From assembly GCA_036502005.1 (NCBI GenBank), contig DASXZH010000095.1, positions 1 through 9,176 of the forward strand: a DNA stretch of 9,176 nt, written 5' to 3'. How positions within the stretch are numbered: position 1 is the stretch's first letter; the number at the start of each line of letters is the position of its first letter. Source of the stretch: DASXZH01 sp036502005 (GTDB lineage: Bacteria; Armatimonadota; Fimbriimonadia; Fimbriimonadales; Fimbriimonadaceae). A program made the translations under genes and the position numbers. The notes beneath the pieces were generated by a model, which made no database searches, was not told where the DNA came from, and saw nothing but the letters and a program-made list of their open reading frames with translations. Positions 5,424 through 9,176 of this stretch are shown here, piece by piece.

Positions 5424-6155
5424 TTATCCTGTCCAGTCAGTTGTTCGAGCGATAGCAGCGAAAAACTCCGAAAACACGATTCTAACCTCTACTTCATCTT
5501 CCTCCAACACCATATATCGATAGCGGTCTTCTTGTAACTCCCACCATGCCGGCCATCCAATCCCTAGAACACAATCGTTAAATGCCCTGCACCCAATTTC
5601 GGGCCAATGTGCCTGATGAGCTGGCTCCTCAAACTCTCTTAGCTTCGAATTGGAAAGATCAGATAATCTGAAACAATGAACTTCCAGGTCCCTGGCCGCC
5701 CTATTAAGTTCATAGTAAATATGGCTCCTAGCGATCTTGTCGACCACCTTAACGATTCTCTTGTTAAACGATAACAAAACTCCCTGCTTTAAGGTGCTTG
5801 AAATATCAGCAGCAAGAGCCTGATCCCTTTGCAGAGTCCTACTGATCACATCACGCCTTAGCTTTGTGGGTTCGGAGGAGCCGCAACGCCAACATTCGAT
5901 TAACACTGCAAAATACTGTTCATCGATCGAAAAGCCGTTGTTACAGTCGTAACAACACGGAACTGTTGGGGTGTTGGGTGGATACGGTTTATCGAGCATC
6001 ACTCTCGGGGGCGCATGCTCCCTGTTTGAGCCTACAAGCGGGATTTCGCAGTACAGGCAGGTTTGACCAAACCCGTGGCCGCTGTCAAGGAATAGATTCT
6101 GCTCCTTGCCCATATTCGACAACGACTGCCGACGCCACCAGGGGATGAATCCCAT
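5424..6155 (-). CDS. HNH/treble-clef nuclease-like protein
   Basis: 243 residues. An N-terminal Cys cluster forms a treble clef like those of HNH-type nucleases: C33-L-Y-C36, then E46-H47-A-P-P in the catalytic position, and C68-Y-D-C71-N-N-G-F-S closing the metal site; the next C88-W-R-C91 pair is extra. The phrase R-E-H-A-P-P then P-Y-P-P-N-T-P-T-V-P-x-C-x-x-C-N-N-G-F is, as I recall it, typical of a little-studied bacterial HNH-like family. The rest (about 95-243) is a mixed region ending G-W-P-A-W-W-E-L and V-R-I-V-F-S-E-F-F, also seen in that family. The start is ambiguous: ATG 6153-6155 has AGGG only three bases away, and M15 at 6113 has no site. Nuclease action is inferred; the partner or target is unknown. 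Confidence 0.7.
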   Translation of the reverse strand: MGFIPWWRRQSLSNMGKEQNLFLDSGHGFGQTCLYCEIPLVGSNREHAPPRVMLDKPYPPNTPTVPCCYDCNNGFSIDEQYFAVLIECWRCGSSEPTKLRRDVISRTLQRDQALAADISSTLKQGVLLSFNKRIVKVVDKIARSHIYYELNRAARDLEVHCFRLSDLSNSKLREFEEPAHQAHWPEIGCRAFNDCVLGIGWPAWWELQEDRYRYMVLEEDEVEVRIVFSEFFAAIARTTDWTG

Positions 6156-6365
6156 AAGCCCTATTTTGACGTGCTGATGAATTGGTTGATTCTAAATCAT
6201 GCCTAGGCAGAGCTACCCCCGAAAGGTTGGATCGAACTAACGCAGCCACTACATTCACTGGCGAGCAACCCCAGATATAGGCCGCTTGTTGGACAGGTGT
6301 GCCTGATAGAGGGTGTTCCCATTGGAATCCTTGACATATTTTGAACTTGGCGAGGAGCTGCGTAC

Positions 6366-6935
6366 TTAGAAAGTAGTCGTCCAAGTGCCCCCGGCAGAGG
6401 CGTTCGCAAGCTGCATAAAGATATCTGCTAGCAGCTCGATTTTCTCCCCTCCTTCAGCGTCCATGGGTTGACCGAGATCGGGGCACCCATTGAACCCTTC
6501 GTGCACCCCGGCGTGGCACCGGGAGCAAAGCGTGACACCGTTTCCAGTCATGAACCTCGCCTCCGCGAGAACTGTCTTCCGGCATATGTGGTGAGCCGCT
6601 AGATCACCTGTGCAACAACCGCAGGCGACACATCGCTCACCGTCTCGAGCGCGTATAAACTTGCTCCACCATCGGAGACAGACGCGATCTGAAGCCCGTC
6701 TCTTTACCGCGTCGTGGAGACGAAGCAGAAGTTGGGCAGGATCGTTTTGATGGCACTTTAATTTTGGGAGGTATCTGTCGGGCGTTGTCAACGGGACCGG
6801 GAATCCAACGTTTTCGCTAAAATACTCGTCGTCATCGATGTTGTAAGGCTCGGCTTCGACGCTAGGCTGTCTAGCGAGATGATCGAAGGCTTGCCGGTAG
6901 ATTGCTGTGATTCCGGCGTCAGTAACCTTCACCAT
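6366..6935 (-). CDS. HNH endonuclease
   Basis: 189 residues from ATG 6933-6935. The C-terminal half is a full HNH domain: C102-V-A-C105, the H115-H116 pair in A-A-H-H, N132 in T-G-N-G-V-T-L-C, C137-S-R-C140 and H141-A-G-V-H145. Zinc-holding cysteines and the catalytic His are all in place. The N-terminal 95 residues (acidic start Y31-N-I-D-D-D-E-Y-F, later L69-L-L-R-L-H-D-A-V-K-R-R) are not recognised and may bind DNA or a partner. The start overlaps the stop of the upstream gene as ATGGTGA, so the two are coupled; a longer frame from 7058 exists but runs out of frame through that gene and has an unlikely composition. Enzyme class is well supported; role (defence, mobile or repair) is open. 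Confidence 0.88.
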   Translation of the reverse strand: MVKVTDAGITAIYRQAFDHLARQPSVEAEPYNIDDDEYFSENVGFPVPLTTPDRYLPKLKCHQNDPAQLLLRLHDAVKRRASDRVCLRWWSKFIRARDGERCVACGCCTGDLAAHHICRKTVLAEARFMTGNGVTLCSRCHAGVHEGFNGCPDLGQPMDAEGGEKIELLADIFMQLANASAGGTWTTTF

Positions 6936-7288
6936 CCGCTCTGGAATTCCGACACAAACAGTTCGTCGTCCACAAGAACGAAACTGGGTTCGAGCTCTGC
7001 GCGGACAGCATGCGACGGATAGCCTCTCCGAGTGAGCCATTCCCTTTCCCTTGCACATAGAGCACTCCCGCAGTCGTCAAATTCAGTGTCCGTGATGACT
7101 ATCAAGCGATCGAACTTTCCCCCAATTAGTGAGAAGGAGTCGCTCAAAAGCTCTATCTCGTCAAGCCTCAGAGCAGCGTGCACGCTGCAACGTGCCTCAA
7201 GGATAGCCTCGCGCAGTTTTCCGGTGTCGAAAGTGAAGTCGCTTGCACCCACTATGGACAGCTTACACTTACCGAATCCCAAAGCCAA
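6929..7288 (-). CDS. Unknown 119-residue protein coupled to the HNH gene
   Basis: I do not recognise this family. The frame opens at TTG 7286-7288 (others possible: TTG 7280-7282, GTG further in) with no ribosome site, and ends TGA 6929-6931 inside the HNH start. The chain alternates strand-like hydrophobic and acidic parts: K-L-S-I-V-G-A-S-D-F, then I-E-L-L-S-D-S-F-S-L-I and D-R-L-I-V-I-T-D-T-E-F-D-D, near its end F-V-L-V-D-D-E-L-F-V-S-E-F. This looks like a soluble alpha/beta domain. Overlap with the HNH gene suggests a two-protein unit. Upstream, the same frame continues beyond two stop codons into a short open stretch (7307-7405), so the true N-terminus may lie there and the gene may be broken. 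Confidence 0.55.
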   Translation of the reverse strand: MALGFGKCKLSIVGASDFTFDTGKLREAILEARCSVHAALRLDEIELLSDSFSLIGGKFDRLIVITDTEFDDCGSALCAREREWLTRRGYPSHAVRAELEPSFVLVDDELFVSEFQSGW

Positions 7289-7306
7289 GTGTTCGTTTTA
7301 GCATTG

Positions 7307-7405
7307 CTAACTATCAGCAGCAAGATTACGCGGCCTACCGGTCGCTGCCCTATAAAAATCCTCAACCTTCTTCCAATCCATGACTTTCGCGGCGTCTTCA
7401 TCCAC
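7307..7405 (-). CDS. Short frame, possible detached N-terminus of the 119-residue protein
   Basis: From GTG 7403-7405 the frame gives 32 residues ending at TAG 7307-7309: a helical, charged piece with D-E-D-A-A-K-V-M-D-W-K-K-V-E-D-F-Y and G-R-P-R-N-L. M9 is an alternative start. It is in the same frame as the 119-residue gene; only TAG, two codons, TAA and three more codons separate them. It may be the true N-terminus cut off by mutations, a leader peptide, or chance. Confidence 0.3.
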   Translation of the reverse strand: MDEDAAKVMDWKKVEDFYRAATGRPRNLAADS

Positions 7406-7411
7406 CCCTAA

Positions 7412-7431
7412 CCCCGCCTTCAAAGGCGGGG
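7412..7431 (-). terminator. GC-rich hairpin downstream of proS
   Basis: CCCCGCCTT (7412-7420) and AAGGCGGGG (7423-7431) form a perfect 9-bp inverted repeat with a two-base centre (in practice 8 bp with a TCAA-type loop). It lies 15 bp after the proS stop. On the minus strand it is followed by TTAGGGG and not a T-run, so it is a weak intrinsic terminator at best; it may be a dispersed palindrome. Confidence 0.4.
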
Positions 7432-7446
7432 AAAGTTAGTCTGGAA

Positions 7447-8916
7447 TCAATAAGCCTTCGCGAACACGACCCTCTGCTTACTCGGCTTGCCCGTCAACAC
7501 ACACTTGCCGGATTCGTTATCGGCGGGATCGAACGGCTTTAACGGAATGCACCTGATTGTTGCCTTCGTCTTGTCGGCGATAGCCAGTTCGGTTTCCGTA
7601 GTGCCATCCCAGTGGGCCAAAACAAAACCTGCGCCGCCTTCGCCGGCGAAGATCTTCTCGAATTCGTGCCACGTGTCAGCTCTGAACATGTTCTGCTCGC
7701 GGAGCGCGAAGGCGTTGTTAAACAGCGCGGTCTGCATATCCCCCAGCGCTTTCACCAGGGTGCTTGCAGCCTGATCTAACGAAACGGTTACCTTTTCGCC
7801 GGTATCGCGGCGGGCGATGATGCACGAATTTGCTTCCAAATCTCGAGGACCGAGTTCAACGCGGAGGCAGGCACCCTTCAGTTCCCAGTCATTGTATTTA
7901 AAGCCGGGGCTTTCCTTTTCGCGTTTGTCCACTTTCACGCGGATCTTTTCGCCAGCCCAAGTCATGCCGCGAAGCTCTTCGGCAAGCCTGTCCGAAGCGC
8001 CGAAAGTTTTTTCACGGGTTTCTTCATCGCGACCCATAGGAATAATAACCACCTGCGTGGACGCCAACCTTGGAGGGCAGACGAGGCCCTTGTCGTCGGA
8101 ATGAGCCATGATCAGCGTTCCGATTAAGCGTGTGCTTACACCCCACGAAGTGGCGTAAACGTATTCCAACTTCCCTTCCGTGGATTGGAAGGTGACATCA
8201 AATGCCTTTGCAAAGTTTTGCCCCAAGTGATGCGAAGTGCCTGCCTGGATCGCGCGAAGATCCTGGGTGAGGGCCTCAATGCAATAGGTGTGGTCGGCGC
8301 CGGCAAACTTTTCGTGCTCGGTTTTTAGCCCGGTGATGACCGGCACGGCCATCCATTCCTCGCTAAATCTTCGATAGATCTCAAGAATGGTGAGCGATTC
8401 CAGCTCGGCTTCTTCATAGGTCGCATGGGCGGTGTGGCCCTCTTGCCACAGGAACTCCAGCGTCCTTAGAAACAGCTTGGTTCTCAACTCCCACCGAACA
8501 ACGTTTGCCCACTGGTTAATCAAAAGGGGCAGATCACGGTGGCTTTGGATCCACTTTGCGTAGGTGTTCCAAATCATGGTTTCGCTGGTTGGACGTATGT
8601 AGAGAGGCTCTTCCAGCTTCTTGCCACCGCCGTGGGTGACCACCGCGCACTGGGGCGCGAAGCCTTCGACGTGCTCTTTTTCTTTATTCAGAAAGCTTTC
8701 CGGGATGAGGAGCGGGAAATAAGCATTTACATGGCCACTATCTTTGAACATACCGTCCAATCCTTGCTGCATATTCTCCCAAATGGCGTAGCCATTCGGA
8801 CGGATAATCATGCATCCTCGAACCGGAGCGTAGTCGGCCAACTCGGCGCGAAGCACGAGTTCGTTGTACCAATCACTATAATTTTCTGCCCTTGATGTTA
8901 TTCCTTGCTTGCTCAT
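7447..8916 (-). CDS. proS: Prolyl-tRNA synthetase, type 3 (archaeal/eukaryote-like)
   Basis: 489 residues, the length of the short ProRS class that lacks the bacterial editing insertion between motifs 2 and 3. Class II motifs: R108-P-T-S-E-T around the proline site, motif 2 at V140-R-W-E, W157-Q-E-G-H-T-A-H, G226-T-S-H-H-L-G-Q-N-F-A, and motif 3 at S257-W-G-V-S-T-R-L-I-G. The anticodon-binding domain follows (about 285-390), and the C-terminal domain ends in F-A-K-A-Y489, whose final Tyr is a mark of this class. The four zinc cysteines of archaeal enzymes are mostly lost: W436-D-G-T-T-E-T-E replaces the first Cys pair, leaving only C456 and C472, as in many bacterial members. It charges tRNA-Pro in the cytoplasm. 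ATG 8914-8916 has no ribosome site but a -10 box eight bases upstream. Confidence 0.97.
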   Translation of the reverse strand: MSKQGITSRAENYSDWYNELVLRAELADYAPVRGCMIIRPNGYAIWENMQQGLDGMFKDSGHVNAYFPLLIPESFLNKEKEHVEGFAPQCAVVTHGGGKKLEEPLYIRPTSETMIWNTYAKWIQSHRDLPLLINQWANVVRWELRTKLFLRTLEFLWQEGHTAHATYEEAELESLTILEIYRRFSEEWMAVPVITGLKTEHEKFAGADHTYCIEALTQDLRAIQAGTSHHLGQNFAKAFDVTFQSTEGKLEYVYATSWGVSTRLIGTLIMAHSDDKGLVCPPRLASTQVVIIPMGRDEETREKTFGASDRLAEELRGMTWAGEKIRVKVDKREKESPGFKYNDWELKGACLRVELGPRDLEANSCIIARRDTGEKVTVSLDQAASTLVKALGDMQTALFNNAFALREQNMFRADTWHEFEKIFAGEGGAGFVLAHWDGTTETELAIADKTKATIRCIPLKPFDPADNESGKCVLTGKPSKQRVVFAKAY

Positions 8917-8924
8917 CGGGTGAG

Positions 8925-8930
8925 AGTATA
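8925..8930 (-). promoter_or_regulatory. -10 box of proS
   Basis: TATACT on the minus strand ends eight bases before the proS ATG, so transcription should start at or within a base or two of the start codon. This explains the missing ribosome site. No clear -35 lies at the expected distance. Confidence 0.5.
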
Positions 8931-9176
8931 CGGGTTATGGGGATTGTTTTATGTCTTGAAAGGCAATCACAAAAACCTTCCCGGAGGGGCGCACGCGCTA
9001 AATTTAGGTCCTACCGAAGATTTCCAAGGGCAGTTCTCGGGACCTAGTAAGGTTATGAGCGGACGTACGGCTGGGTGAGGCGCGAATCCGGGCCCTTGGT
9101 GCAGAACCGTGGGGGAGAATGCGCACCGTCCGTATGCGTTTAGTTCTCGAATACGATCCTGGAGGGCCCGGCGCAA
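8931..9176. other. Structured stretch without a recognised gene
   Basis: No RNA or protein family is recognised. The stretch is rich in complementary blocks: TAGGTCC (9005-9011) with GGACCTA (9040-9046); CCGGGCCCT (9088-9096) with AGGGCCCGG (9163-9171), a perfect 9-bp pair; and GGTGC (9098-9102) with GCACC (9123-9127) inside it. A minus-strand frame (8967-9176, TTG at the very edge) has a Pro/Cys-rich composition unlike a real gene and no family. The region could be an RNA gene or the 3' part of a gene to the right. Confidence 0.4.

Noticed and set aside
6936..7058. Longer HNH start at 7058
   Set aside because: The added 41 residues are rich in Arg and Cys and overlap the acidic, gene-like end of the 119-residue protein; ATG 6935 gives tight coupling.
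9057..9120. Resemblance to the 16S rRNA region around GGCGGACGGGTGAGTAACGC
   Set aside because: Only scattered short words match; the order-defining segments on either side are missing.
8967..9176. Minus-strand 69-codon frame with TTG at the window edge
   Set aside because: Composition is unlike its neighbours, no family is recognised, and the DNA is dominated by complementary blocks.
8917..9176. T-box riboswitch ahead of proS
   Set aside because: No AGGGTGG-ACCGCG-type T-box sequence is seen, and the -10 box against the start codon leaves no room for a leader.

Overview
The window reads as an ordinary chromosomal stretch of a free-living bacterium of moderate G+C content. Every convincing gene lies on the minus strand. 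The mix is a type-3 (archaeal-style) prolyl-tRNA synthetase, a glycosyl-hydrolase-like-10 protein, an exported DUF1559-like protein, few Shine-Dalgarno sites and -10 boxes set almost against start codons. I would guess Armatimonadota (Fimbriimonadia-like), at low confidence and from general gene style only; Planctomycetota or a related phylum is possible.

Layout from left to right (transcription runs right to left). 1-665: a four-helix-bundle (S23/IVS family) gene whose reading frame runs into a 45-bp tandem repeat and leaves the window still open. 754-1227: nrdR, the repressor of ribonucleotide reductase genes. 1228-1623: a 396-bp spacer with nested inverted repeats, a run of three hairpins and two copies of a dispersed repeat. 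1624-2376: a membrane-anchored DUF1559-like protein. 2377-2590: a spacer with a 7-bp tandem repeat and an inverted degenerate copy. 2591-4366: an exported GHL10-type protein. 4389-5077: a VapB/VapC toxin-antitoxin pair with a likely operator in its promoter. 5157-7405: a cluster of poorly known genes, comprising a 66-residue protein, two different Cys/His treble-clef (HNH-type) nuclease candidates, an unknown 119-residue protein whose stop overlaps the start of one HNH gene, and a short upstream frame separated from it by two in-frame stops. 7412-7431: a strong GC hairpin. 7447-8916: proS. 8917-9176: a structured stretch with no recognised gene.

How the genes relate. vapB-vapC and the 119-residue/HNH pair are translationally coupled by overlap and are the only clear functional pairs. 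nrdR and proS are housekeeping genes flanking an accessory block (about 4.4-7.4 kb) that resembles a small toxin/nuclease island. The unifying oddity is a dispersed repeat (core TTCGGCATTAGGCCTTCGG) found in several spacers, touching the 3' end of one gene and amplified in frame inside the four-helix-bundle gene, where it encodes a 15-residue peptide repeat.
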